DNA of 64,000 bases, from assembly GCF_047229345.1 (NCBI RefSeq), contig NZ_JBFTER010000011.1:9235-73234 (forward strand), given 5' to 3'. Every line of letters begins with the position of its first letter. Within the stretch, counting starts at the first letter, position 1. The position numbers and the translations under genes are program-made. The stretch is from Cellulomonas_A sp047229345 (GTDB lineage: Bacteria; Actinomycetota; Actinomycetes; Actinomycetales; Cellulomonadaceae). Of the stretch, positions 49,805 through 58,155 are shown one piece after another. A model generated the notes under the pieces. That model ran no database searches. It was given only the letters and a program-made list of their open reading frames with translations, and was not told where the DNA came from.

Positions 49805-49836
49805 GTAGCACTCAGGCATCGAGAGTGCCAATTCTA
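49805..49836 (-). promoter_or_regulatory. CIRCE operator and -10 box of hrcA
   Basis: GTAGCACTC (49805-49813), 9-nt spacer, GAGTGCCAA (49823-49831): one mismatch per arm to the CIRCE consensus TTAGCACTC-N9-GAGTGCTAA. On the minus strand it directly follows TAGAAT (49831-49836), a -10 box, so HrcA would block transcript initiation. Confidence 0.92.
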
Positions 49837-49993
49837 CCTGGCGGACGGCGCTGCCTCGCGGCGGGCAGGGCGCACGTGACGCGTGCCACGGCCCGGCGTC
49901 CCGGTCGCTGCGGGCCCGACCGGCGCGTCGGCTCCCGCCCCGGGGGTCCACGGATCCCGTGGGCGCGCTCTCGCGGCTCGGCGAGGCGTCCGC

Positions 49994-51133
49994 TCAGGCG
50001 GCGGGGACCCGCTGCACGAGGTGGTCGACGAGGTCGCCGACGTCGACCGTCCCCAGCACGATGCCGCTCGCCTCGACGCACACGACCGGCGCCCCGCGCC
50101 AGATCACCGAGCGGGCCGTCGCGCGCCGGAGCACCTCGAGCGGCGCCGCGGACGGTGTCACGACGAGCGCGGGCGCGAGGTGCGTCCCCCCGGACGGGTC
50201 GCGGACGACGACGCTCGCGGGACGGTTGCGCGCGTCGAGCACGACGGCACCCGGCGCCGCGCCGGTCGCGTGGCGGGCCATCGTCGCGGGCAGCACCTGC
50301 GCGACCCGGACGAGGCCGACGACGTGCTCGCCGCGGTCGGTGCTCGCCGCGGTCGCGCGCACGAACGCGGTCATGTCGTCGTCCATCCCCGTCCACCCCG
50401 ACGCGGGCCGACCCAGCGCGTAGCCCTGCACGAGCGGCACCCCGAGGTGGATGAGGGCCGCGAGCTCCTCGCGCGTCTCGACGCCCTCGGCGACGAGCCA
50501 GGCGTCCATCTCCCCCGCGAGGTCGCCCAGCATCCGCACCGTGGCGCGCTGCACCGGGTCGGCGTGCACCCCCGTGATGAGCGCGCGGTCGAGCTTGACG
50601 ATGTCGGGCCGCACGCGCAGGAGCTGCGTGAGCCCGGAGTGCCCGGTGCCGGCGTCGTCGATCGCGACGAGCCCGCCGAGCGCCCGCACCTCGGCGAGCA
50701 CGTCGCCGAGCGCCTCGTCGTCGTGCGCCGCGACGTGCTCGGTCAGCTCGACCACGACGCCGTCGAGCCGGCCCCGCTCGAACAGCGCACCGCGCACGAC
50801 CGGCTCGGCCATGAGGTGCGGCTCGACGTTGATCGAGCAGAAGCCGTCGACGACGCCGCGCTCGCGCAGCGCGTGCATCGAGCGCAGCACGATCGCGGTG
50901 AGCAGCGCGTCGACCCCGCGCCGCCGCGCGGCCGCGAACCACACGTCCGGGCTCGCCGCCGGCGGACCGTCGAAGCGCGAGAGCAGCTCGTACCCGCCGA
51001 CCCGCGCGTGCGTCACGTCGATGATCGGCTGCGCGACGAGCCGCACGCCCTCCCCTGCGAGCACCCGGTCCAGCGCGTCGTCCCACACCGGGTCGTCGAG
51101 CTCGTCCGTCGCGCGCGTCACGACCGCCGTCAT
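49994..51133 (-). CDS. EAL-domain c-di-GMP phosphodiesterase with C-terminal CBS pair
   Basis: 379 residues. The EAL domain (about 20-250) has YELLSRF in place of YEALxR, but the catalytic Glu and Arg remain, and the other metal/catalytic residues are seen: SINVEP, ELTEH, IDDAGTGHSG, DIVKLDR, VAEGVET, VQGYALGRP. It is therefore probably active in degrading c-di-GMP. Residues about 265-375 look like two CBS motifs (VVLDARNRPASVVV and VVCVEASGIVLGTVD), a possible nucleotide-sensing module. ATG at 51133 has GGGGAGG 3-8 nt upstream. Monocistronic. Confidence 0.88.
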   Translation of the reverse strand: MTAVVTRATDELDDPVWDDALDRVLAGEGVRLVAQPIIDVTHARVGGYELLSRFDGPPAASPDVWFAAARRRGVDALLTAIVLRSMHALRERGVVDGFCSINVEPHLMAEPVVRGALFERGRLDGVVVELTEHVAAHDDEALGDVLAEVRALGGLVAIDDAGTGHSGLTQLLRVRPDIVKLDRALITGVHADPVQRATVRMLGDLAGEMDAWLVAEGVETREELAALIHLGVPLVQGYALGRPASGWTGMDDDMTAFVRATAASTDRGEHVVGLVRVAQVLPATMARHATGAAPGAVVLDARNRPASVVVRDPSGGTHLAPALVVTPSAAPLEVLRRATARSVIWRGAPVVCVEASGIVLGTVDVGDLVDHLVQRVPAA

Positions 51134-51164
51134 GCCTCCCCCTCGCCCGTAAGTCACAGCCGAC

Positions 51165-51182
51165 TTGTCCATCGGTTGTCCA
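51165..51182. promoter_or_regulatory. Direct repeat TTGTCCA x2, 11-bp period
   Basis: TTGTCCA at 51165-51171 and 51176-51182, one helical turn apart, in the divergent spacer 32-49 bp upstream of the EAL gene. Possible binding site for a regulator; no family match recognised. Confidence 0.35.
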
Positions 51183-51334
51183 GGTCCGCGACATGAGGCC
51201 CGGGACCCGACGTGTTTTCCCTGGTCACGCACCGGCCCGTCACCCACCGGGACGGCCCAGCGGAGCGTCACCCGGACGCGCCGTGGCACGCGCACGCCGT
51301 GCCCGTCCGTGGACCCCGCGTCTACGCTGCCCGG

Positions 51335-52201
51335 GTGACCCACGACCGCTACGGGAACGACGTCCTCGGGAGCACCCGGCCGGCGTCCTCGCACCACCGC
51401 GCCCCCCGCACCTCACGCCCGCAGGCCGCCGAGCCGGGCCTCGTCGTCGAGGAGGTCATGACCGGCTGGGTCGGGGCCGTCGTGCGCGTCGAGAAGTCCG
51501 GCGGCCAGCACGTCGTGGTGCTCGAGGACCGGCGCGGGAGGACACGCACGTTCCCGCTGGGCCCCGGCTTCTGGGTCGACGGCGAGCCCGTCGACCTGCG
51601 CGCGCCCGCGGGCCCCGCGGCGCCCGCCGCACCGACGCGCACCGCCTCGGGCTCGGTCGCGGTCCCGCACGCCAAGGCCCGCGTCGCGCGCGGCAGCCGC
51701 ATCTGGGTCGAGGGCAAGCACGACGCCGAGCTCGTCGAGAAGGTGTGGGGCGACGACCTGCGGCTCGAGGGCGTCGTCGTCGAGCTGCTCGACGGCGTCG
51801 ACAACCTGGCCGACGCGCTCGCGGACTTCGGCCCGACGCGCGAGCGCCGCGTCGGCGTCCTCGTCGACCACCTCGTGCCCGGCTCGAAGGAGCGCCGGAT
51901 CGCCGACGCGGCGATGCGCACGGTCCCGGCCGGCACGGTGCTCGTGCTGGGGCACCCCTACGTCGACGTCTGGCAGGCCGTGCGTCCCGAGCGGATCGGC
52001 CTCACCGCGTGGCCGACGATCGAGCGCGGCACCGAGTGGAAGCACGGCATCCTGCGCGAGCTCGGCTGGCCCGCCGACGAGCAGGCCGACGTCGCGCGGG
52101 CGTGGCAGCGCATCCTGCGCTCCGTGCGCTCCTACGCGGACCTGGAGCCGTCGCTGCTCGGGCGCGTCGAGGAGCTCATCGACTTCGTCACGACGGGCTG
52201 A
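51335..52201 (+). CDS. DUF3097 family protein
   Basis: 288 residues, a family restricted to actinobacteria as far as I recall. N-terminal part GWVGAVVRVEKSGGQHVVVLEDRRGRTR.. is a small beta domain; the middle SRIWVEGKHDAELVEKVWGDDLR (Glu126) and GVLVDHLVPGSKERRIA (Asp178) resemble the Glu and Asp-bearing motifs of TOPRIM domains such as RNase M5; the C-terminus has ERGTEWKHGILRELGW. Function unknown. GTG follows TACGCT (51323-51328) by 6 nt, a leaderless start. Confidence 0.88.
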   Translation: MTHDRYGNDVLGSTRPASSHHRAPRTSRPQAAEPGLVVEEVMTGWVGAVVRVEKSGGQHVVVLEDRRGRTRTFPLGPGFWVDGEPVDLRAPAGPAAPAAPTRTASGSVAVPHAKARVARGSRIWVEGKHDAELVEKVWGDDLRLEGVVVELLDGVDNLADALADFGPTRERRVGVLVDHLVPGSKERRIADAAMRTVPAGTVLVLGHPYVDVWQAVRPERIGLTAWPTIERGTEWKHGILRELGWPADEQADVARAWQRILRSVRSYADLEPSLLGRVEELIDFVTTG

Positions 52202-52213
52202 GCCGGCCGAGCG

Positions 52214-52918
52214 TCACGGGGAGACCGGGCGCCCCAGCAGAGTCCGGAAGAGGTGCGTCTGCGCGACCACCACGAGCGGTGCGGCGAGCACCACGCCCAC
52301 GCCGCACACGAGCACCCCGACGAGGCACGCGAGCAGCGCCACGACCGCGAAGCCCGCGCACGCCCCGAGGTTGCGCTGCACGAGCGTCGCGCTCGACCGC
52401 AGCGCCTCGACGGGCCCCAGGCCCGTGTCGAGCACGAAGAGCAGCGTGAACTGCGCGTAGAGCACGACGGCGAGCACGGGCAGGTAGCACAGCAGCGTGC
52501 CGAGCCCCGCGAGCGCCGCGACGAGCAGGGCCGCGAGGAGCACCGGGCCGGTCCGCCCGCCGTGGGTGAACGTGCGCGCGGTCGGCCCCCGGCCCTCCGT
52601 CACCGCGAGCGCGCCCCGCGTGAGCACAGCCTGCACGAGCCCCGCGAGCAGCATCCCGGTCACCGCGAGCAGCAGCACGAGGCCCGCGAAGCCCGCGACG
52701 CCGAGCACCCGGAGCGCGGACGCGTCCTCGCCCGCGACGGCGTCGACGAACCGCGCGACGCCCCGGCCGACCGCGAGCGTCACGAGCAGCTGGAGCAGGG
52801 CCGCAGCCACGGTCGCCACCAGCGCGGCCAGGAGGAACGGCCCGGCGTGGTCGCGGACCTTGCGGGCGGCGTATCCGTAGGCGTCCTCGACGCCCCTGTC
52901 CGGCATGGGGTCGCTCAT
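52214..52918 (-). CDS. Polytopic membrane protein of unknown function
   Basis: 234 residues with about six spans: ALVATVAAALLQLLVTLAVG near 32, LGVAGFAGLVLLLAVTGMLL near 65, LLAALLVAALAGLGTLLCYL near 125, and a pair near 180-220. The segment GPVEALRSSATLVQRNLG resembles the cytoplasmic loop of DUF975 / GlpQ-membrane-domain-type proteins. No catalytic motif. ATG at 52918 has GAGGAGA 3-5 nt upstream. Convergent with DUF3097 and divergent from the DUF4870 pair. Confidence 0.7.
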   Translation of the reverse strand: MSDPMPDRGVEDAYGYAARKVRDHAGPFLLAALVATVAAALLQLLVTLAVGRGVARFVDAVAGEDASALRVLGVAGFAGLVLLLAVTGMLLAGLVQAVLTRGALAVTEGRGPTARTFTHGGRTGPVLLAALLVAALAGLGTLLCYLPVLAVVLYAQFTLLFVLDTGLGPVEALRSSATLVQRNLGACAGFAVVALLACLVGVLVCGVGVVLAAPLVVVAQTHLFRTLLGRPVSP

Positions 52919-53106
52919 CGTTCTCCTCGGGTCGGGTGCGGCACCATCCTGGCTGCACGACGGTCCCGGCACCCGTCCGGCCGCGCCCGACCGGGGCGTG
53001 GTGGGCGGATTTTCCCGGGTTTGTCCCAGCACCGCACCCCGGACGACTAGTGTGCGGCGCATCGGCGCGTCCGCCGCGCCGAAACCCCTGACGCGAAAGG
53101 CTCGAC

Positions 53107-53481
53107 ATGAGTGACCACCCGCCCGCGGGGCACACCGCCGCCCCCCTCACCGACGCGGAGACCCGTCAGTGGGCCGGCCTGGCCCACCTCGGCGGGATCC
53201 TGTGGATCATCCCGGGCCTCATCATCTGGCTGGTCTTCCGGGCGCGCAGCGCGTTCGTGGACCAGGAGGGCAAGAAGGCCGTCAACTTCCAGATCACGCT
53301 GCTGCTCGCGAGCATCGCGATCGGCATCCTCGGCGGCATCCTGGACCCGCTGTGGGCACTCACGCAGCTCGCCCAGTTCGCCCTCTGGGTCGTCTCGATC
53401 ATCTTCTCGATCCAGGGCTACCTCGCCGTGCAGCGCGGCCAGGCCTACCGCTACCCCGTCTCCCTGGAGCTGATCAAGTGA
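53107..53481 (+). CDS. DUF4870 (Tic20-like) membrane protein 1
   Basis: 124 residues: TDAETRQWAGLAHLGGIL, three to four short spans with the hallmark FVDQEGKKAVNFQIT loop, and C-terminus YRYPVSLELIK. DUF4870 proteins are small membrane proteins of unknown function, Tic20-like in fold. TAGTGT (53048-53053) is a possible -10, leaving a leader of about 48 nt with GAAAGG before the ATG. Its stop overlaps the start of the next paralogue (GTGA). Confidence 0.88.
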   Translation: MSDHPPAGHTAAPLTDAETRQWAGLAHLGGILWIIPGLIIWLVFRARSAFVDQEGKKAVNFQITLLLASIAIGILGGILDPLWALTQLAQFALWVVSIIFSIQGYLAVQRGQAYRYPVSLELIK

Positions 53482-53972
53482 CCACGAACCCCGAGAACCC
53501 GCAGCAGCCCTCCGGCGCGGTCCCGCCGCCGCCCGCGGCCGGCTACGGCCAGCCGGGCGCCGTCCCGCCCCCGCCCGCGGCCGGATACGGCGCACCGCAG
53601 GGCGGCTACCCGCCCGCCGGCTACGGCGCCCCGGGCGCCGGCGCGCCGCTGAGCGACTCCGACCAGCGCACGTGGGCGATCGTGGCGCACGTCGGCGCGA
53701 TCCTGTTCTCCTTCGTCGCGCCGCTCGTCGTCTGGCTCGTCTTCAAGGGCCGCGGCGCGCTCGTCGAGGACCAGGCGAAGGAGGCGCTCAACTGGTCGAT
53801 CACCGTGATCATCGTGTACGTCGTCGGCATCGTCCTCAGCGCGGTCCTGATCGGGATCCCGATCCTGTTCGTCGCCGGCATCGCCGCTCTGGTCTTCGGC
53901 ATCCTCGCCGCGGTCGCCGCGAGCTCGGGCCAGTACTACCGGTACCCGGTCACGCTGCGCCTGATCAAGTGA
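53478..53972 (+). CDS. DUF4870 (Tic20-like) membrane protein 2 with Pro/Gly/Tyr-rich N-terminus
   Basis: 164 residues. A 55-residue N-terminal tail of PPPPAAGYGxPxG repeats is followed by the DUF4870 domain: SDQRTWAIVAHVGAILFSF, LVEDQAKEALNWSITV, three spans, and C-terminus YRYPVTLRLIK nearly identical to that of its neighbour. The low-complexity tail is probably cytoplasmic and interaction-prone. Coupled to the first copy and followed at once by a strong terminator. Confidence 0.88.
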   Translation: MTTNPENPQQPSGAVPPPPAAGYGQPGAVPPPPAAGYGAPQGGYPPAGYGAPGAGAPLSDSDQRTWAIVAHVGAILFSFVAPLVVWLVFKGRGALVEDQAKEALNWSITVIIVYVVGIVLSAVLIGIPILFVAGIAALVFGILAAVAASSGQYYRYPVTLRLIK

Positions 53973-53990
53973 GCTGACACCAGCACGACC

Positions 53991-54023
53991 ACGCCCCCGG
54001 TGCGCCCGACGCACCGGGGGCGT
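53991..54023. terminator. Perfect 14-bp hairpin between convergent DUF4870 and hemW genes
   Basis: Arm 53991-54004, 5-nt loop CCCGA, arm 54010-54023; fully complementary and GC-rich, 18 bp after the DUF4870 stop. Probable bidirectional terminator. Confidence 0.85.
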
Positions 54024-54094
54024 CGTCGTACCGGCGGCGTCGTCGTACCGGCGGCGTCGTACCGGCGGCGTCCTGCCGGCGGCGTCCTGCACCG
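54021..54094. repeat. Tandem repeats, 14/17-bp unit, nearly five copies
   Basis: CGTCGTCGTACCGGCGG at 54021-54037 and 54038-54054, a shortened CGTCGTACCGGCGG at 54055-54068, the variant CGTCCTGCCGGCGG at 54069-54082, and a partial. Starts on the terminator arm, so it may have grown from it. Confidence 0.85.
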
Positions 54095-54136
54095 TGACCG
54101 CAGCGCGGGCCCGCGTTGGGCGCCGCGGCGAAGGCG

Positions 54137-55375
54137 TCAGTCCGTGAGCGTGCGGACCACGGCGTCCGCGAGCAGCCGCCCGCGCTGGGTGAGCAGCACC
54201 CGGCGCTCCCCGTCGGCGCCGAGCGCGGCCCGGCCGTCGACGAGCCCGTCCGCGACGAGCCCGGCGACCCGGCCACGCGCGGCGTCGGTCAGCGCCCCCA
54301 GCCCCAGCCCGTCGGCGAGCCGCACGCCCAGCATCACGCGCTCGAGCTGCGCCGCGTCGTCGGCGACGGTCTCCCGCCCCGCAGCCGGGCTCAGGCCGCG
54401 CGCGAGGCGGTCGGCGTACGCGCGCGGGTGCTTGACGTTCCACCACCGCACGCCGCCGACGTGGCTGTGCGCACCGGGCCCGACACCCCACCAGTCGTCC
54501 CCGCGCCAGTACGCGAGGTTGTGCCGGCAGCGGTCGGCGTCCGTGCGGGCCCAGTTGCTGACCTCGTACCAGCCGAGCCCCGCGGCGGTCAGGAGCTCGT
54601 CGGCGAGCTCGTACTTGGCGGCCAGGTCGTCCTCGGTGGGCAGCGCGAGCTCCCCGCGGCGGACCTGCACGGCCATGCGCGTCCCGGTCTCGACGACCAG
54701 CGCGTACGCGGAGACGTGGTCGACGCCGGTGGCCAGCACGGCGTCGAGGCTCGCCCGCCAGTCGTCGAGGGACTCCCCCGGCGTGCCGTAGATGAGGTCG
54801 AGCGACACGCGCAGCCCGGCGTCCTGGGCCCAGCGCACGACGTCGGGGATGCGCCGCGGGTCGTGCGTGCGCTCGAGCGTCGCGAGCACGTGCGGCACGG
54901 CGGACTGCATCCCGAACGACACGCGCGTGAAGCCCGCGGCGGCGAGCTCCGCGAGCGACCCCGGCGTCACCGAGTCGGGGTTGGCCTCGGTCGTGACCTC
55001 GGCGTCCGAGGTCAGCCCCCAGGCATCACGGATCCCGTCGAGCATCCGCACCAGGTCGCGCGCGGGCAGCACCGTCGGCGTGCCGCCGCCCACGAACACG
55101 GTCGAGACGGGCCGCGCAGGCAGGTCCGCGTCGCGCAGGACCCGCGCCGCGAGCGCGATCTCGCCGAGCGCCGTCGACGCGTACGACGCCTGGCTCGCAC
55201 CGCCGCCGAGCTCGGTCGCGGTGTACGTGTTGAAGTCGCAGTACCCGCACCGCACGGTGCAGAACGGCACGTGCAGGTACACCCCGAGCGCCCGGTCGTG
55301 GGCGCCGTCGCGGACCGGGGCGGGCAGCGCGCCGTCGTCGGGTGCGGCGTCGCCGTCCGGCAGCGCCGGGCTCAC
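54137..55375 (-). CDS. hemW: Radical SAM heme chaperone HemW
   Basis: 412 residues. Radical SAM core GVYLHVPFCTVRCGYCDFNTY with the CxxxCxxC cluster motif, FVGGGTPTVLP, TTEANPDS, RVSFGMQS and SLDLIYGTPGES, and a C-terminal HemN-like domain with WWGVGPGAHSHVGG. Lacks the extra N-terminal features of true HemN; proposed role is heme insertion. GTG overlaps the lepA stop (GTGA). lepA-hemW is a conserved pair. Confidence 0.94.
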   Translation of the reverse strand: MSPALPDGDAAPDDGALPAPVRDGAHDRALGVYLHVPFCTVRCGYCDFNTYTATELGGGASQASYASTALGEIALAARVLRDADLPARPVSTVFVGGGTPTVLPARDLVRMLDGIRDAWGLTSDAEVTTEANPDSVTPGSLAELAAAGFTRVSFGMQSAVPHVLATLERTHDPRRIPDVVRWAQDAGLRVSLDLIYGTPGESLDDWRASLDAVLATGVDHVSAYALVVETGTRMAVQVRRGELALPTEDDLAAKYELADELLTAAGLGWYEVSNWARTDADRCRHNLAYWRGDDWWGVGPGAHSHVGGVRWWNVKHPRAYADRLARGLSPAAGRETVADDAAQLERVMLGVRLADGLGLGALTDAARGRVAGLVADGLVDGRAALGADGERRVLLTQRGRLLADAVVRTLTD

Positions 55376-57267
55376 TTCTTCTTCGCGTCCTTGTTCACGC
55401 TGCTGCCCGCGGCCTCCGAGGACAGCGCCGCGATGAAGGCCTCCTGCGGCACGTCGACCCGGCCGATCGTCTTCATGCGCTTCTTGCCCTCCTTCTGCTT
55501 CTCGAGGAGCTTGCGCTTGCGGGTGATGTCGCCGCCGTAGCACTTCGCGAGGACGTCCTTGCGGATCGCGCGGATGGTCTCGCGGGCGATCACGCGGGCG
55601 CCGATCGCCGCCTGGATGGGCACCTCGAACTGCTGGCGCGGGATGAGGTCCTTGAGCTTGCCGACCATCATCACGCCGTAGGCGTAGGCCTTCTCCTTGT
55701 GCACGATCGCGCTGAACGCGTCGACCTGCTCGCCCTGCAGGAGGATGTCGACCTTCACCAGGTCGGCGGCCTGCTCACCGCTGGGCTCGTAGTCGAGGCT
55801 CGCGTACCCGCGGGTCTTCGACTTGAGCTGGTCGAAGAAGTCGAACACGATCTCGGCGAGCGGGAGCGTGTAGCGCATCTCGACGCGCTCCTCGGACAGG
55901 TAGTCCATCCCGAGCAGGTCCCCGCGCCGCGTCTGGCACAGCTCCATGACGGCCCCGATGAACTCGCTCGGGACCAGGATCGTCGCGCGCACGACCGGCT
56001 CGCGGACCTCCATGATCCGCCCGCCCGGGTACTCGCTCGGGTTCGTGACCGTCACGACGGTGCGGTCCTCGAGGGTCACGTCGTAGACGACGTTCGGCGC
56101 GGTCGAGATGAGGTCCAGGTCGAACTCGCGCTCGAGCCGCTCGCGCACGATCTCGAGGTGGAGGAGGCCGAGGAAGCCGACGCGGAACCCGAAGCCCAGG
56201 GCCACCGAGGTCTCGGGCTCGTAGATCAGCGCCGCGTCGTTGAGCTTGAGGCGGTCGAGCGCGTCGCGCAGCACCGGGTAGTCGGTCCCGTCGAGCGGGT
56301 ACAGGCCCGAGAACACCATGGGCTTGGGGTCGCGGTAGCCGCCGAGGTCCTGCGTCGCGGGCTTGCTCGCGTTCGTCACCGTGTCGCCGACGCGGGACTG
56401 GCGCACGTCCTTCACGCCCGTGATGAGGTAGCCGACCTCGCCGACCCCGAGGCCCTTGGTCACGACGGGCTCGGGCGAGATGACGCCGATCTCGAGCAGC
56501 TCGTGGGTCGCGCGCGTCGACATCATCGCGATCTTCTCGCGCGGGTTGAGGTTGCCGTCGACGACCCGGACGTACGTCACGACGCCGCGGTAGGTGTCGT
56601 AGACCGAGTCGAAGATCATCGCGCGCGCCGGGGCGTCCGCGTCACCGGTCGGCGCGGGGATGAGCTCGACGATCCGGTCGAGCAGCGCCTCGACGCCCTG
56701 GCCGGTCTTGCCCGAGACCCGCAGGCAGTCCTCGGGGTCGCCGCCGATGAGCTTCGCGAGCTCCTCGGCGTACTTCTCGGGCTGCGCGGCCGGCAGGTCG
56801 ATCTTGTTGAGCACCGGGATGACCTGGAGGTCGTTCTCCATCGCGAGGTACAGGTTCGCGAGCGTCTGCGCCTCGATGCCCTGCGCGGCGTCGACCAGCA
56901 GCACGGCCCCCTCGCACGCCGCGAGCGAGCGCGAGACCTCGTACGTGAAGTCGACGTGCCCGGGGGTGTCGATCATGTTGAGCGCGAACGGCTGCACCAC
57001 GCCGGACGCGTCCGCGACGCCCCACGGCATCCGCACGGCCTGCGACTTGATCGTGATGCCGCGCTCGCGCTCGATGTCCATGCGGTCGAGGTACTGCGCG
57101 CGCATCGCCCGGGCGTCGACGACGCCGGTGGCCTGCAGCATGCGGTCCGCGAGCGTCGACTTCCCGTGGTCGATGTGCGCGATGATGCAGAAGTTGCGCA
57201 GGAGCTCGGGCGGCGTGGCCGCCGGCTGGATGCGCTGCATGCCCGCGGCGGCTGGGATCGGGGACAA
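55372..57267 (-). CDS. lepA: Elongation factor 4 (LepA)
   Basis: Ribosome-back-translocating GTPase. 631 residues from the TTG at 57267, or 622 from the ATG at 57240. G1 AHIDHGKSTLADRML, DIERERGITIKSQ (G2), DTPGHVDFTYEVSRS (G3), LNKIDLP (G4), then domains II, III, V and the LepA-specific C-terminal domain ending RKRKLLEKQKEGKKRMK. The TTG is preferred because GGAG lies 10 nt upstream, while the ATG has no such site; homologues often begin MSPIPAA (recalled). Divergent from the MDMPI gene. Confidence 0.95.
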   Translation of the reverse strand: MSPIPAAAGMQRIQPAATPPELLRNFCIIAHIDHGKSTLADRMLQATGVVDARAMRAQYLDRMDIERERGITIKSQAVRMPWGVADASGVVQPFALNMIDTPGHVDFTYEVSRSLAACEGAVLLVDAAQGIEAQTLANLYLAMENDLQVIPVLNKIDLPAAQPEKYAEELAKLIGGDPEDCLRVSGKTGQGVEALLDRIVELIPAPTGDADAPARAMIFDSVYDTYRGVVTYVRVVDGNLNPREKIAMMSTRATHELLEIGVISPEPVVTKGLGVGEVGYLITGVKDVRQSRVGDTVTNASKPATQDLGGYRDPKPMVFSGLYPLDGTDYPVLRDALDRLKLNDAALIYEPETSVALGFGFRVGFLGLLHLEIVRERLEREFDLDLISTAPNVVYDVTLEDRTVVTVTNPSEYPGGRIMEVREPVVRATILVPSEFIGAVMELCQTRRGDLLGMDYLSEERVEMRYTLPLAEIVFDFFDQLKSKTRGYASLDYEPSGEQAADLVKVDILLQGEQVDAFSAIVHKEKAYAYGVMMVGKLKDLIPRQQFEVPIQAAIGARVIARETIRAIRKDVLAKCYGGDITRKRKLLEKQKEGKKRMKTIGRVDVPQEAFIAALSSEAAGSSVNKDAKKK

Positions 57268-57342
57268 CTCGGGTTCGCTCCGGCTTCGACGGGGGTCGGG
57301 GTTCGGGCCCCGATGGTCGACCGGGCCCGCCACCATGGTCCC

Positions 57343-58041
57343 ATGACCGACGCGGACCTCGACCATCTGGCGCTGCTCGAGCTCGTGCAGCGCGAGCTCC
57401 ACGCCACGATCGGCCTCGTCCCGGCGGGCACGCCCGTGCCGTCGTGCGGCCGGTGGACCGTGACCGAGCTCGTCGACCACCTCGCCGCGATCCACCACTG
57501 GGCCGCCGCGATGGCGCGCGGGCACGACGAGGAGCCGCTCGAGCGCGGGTCGGTGCCGCTCGACGAGCACTACGCCCGGTGCGCGCACGAGGTGGCCGCG
57601 ACGCTCGCCGCGCTGGGCCCCGACGCGCCCGGCCGGACGCTCGAGGGTCCCGGACCCGCGTCGTTCTGGCGCCGGCGCCAGCTCCACGAGACGCTCGTGC
57701 ACCTGTGGGACCTGCGCACCGCGGGCGGGCTCGGCGTCGAGGCCGCACCCGAGGTGTGGGCCGACACCGTCGACGAGGTCGTCCACGTGATGCAGCCGCG
57801 GCAGGTCCGCCTGCGGCGCATGCCGGCGCTCGACGTCGCCGTCGACCTCACGGCGCTCGACGCGGGCCGTGAGTGGCGCCTCGGACCCGGCGGGGTCGCC
57901 GCGCGCGTCGCGGTGGCGGGGTCGGCGGAGTCGCTCGCGCTGCTGCTGTGGGGTCGGCGCACGCCCGGGGGGCCGCACCTCGCGGTCGCCGGGGACGCCG
58001 CCGCCCTGGACCGGGTGCTCGCTCAGCCGCTCGTCCCCTGA
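57343..58041 (+). CDS. MDMPI-family (maleylpyruvate isomerase-like, mycothiol-dependent) protein
   Basis: 232 residues. DinB-like four-helix fold with metal-ligand motifs ELVDHLAAIHHW and QLHETLVHLWD (His, then Glu and His as in mycothiol-dependent maleylpyruvate isomerase), and the C-terminal SCP2-like/MDMPI domain ending SLALLLWGRR and LDRVLAQPLVP. The family uses mycothiol, the thiol of actinobacteria; the actual substrate is unknown. Confidence 0.85.
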   Translation: MTDADLDHLALLELVQRELHATIGLVPAGTPVPSCGRWTVTELVDHLAAIHHWAAAMARGHDEEPLERGSVPLDEHYARCAHEVAATLAALGPDAPGRTLEGPGPASFWRRRQLHETLVHLWDLRTAGGLGVEAAPEVWADTVDEVVHVMQPRQVRLRRMPALDVAVDLTALDAGREWRLGPGGVAARVAVAGSAESLALLLWGRRTPGGPHLAVAGDAAALDRVLAQPLVP

Positions 58042-58155
58042 CGCCGTCCCGGACGTGTGTCCGTCGAGGCGGGCGCCGCACGTGCGTCATGATTCTGGGT
58101 GTGCCGCGCGCGACCCAGGTCGTCGCACGGCGCACGGGGGGAAGGGGAGCACGAC

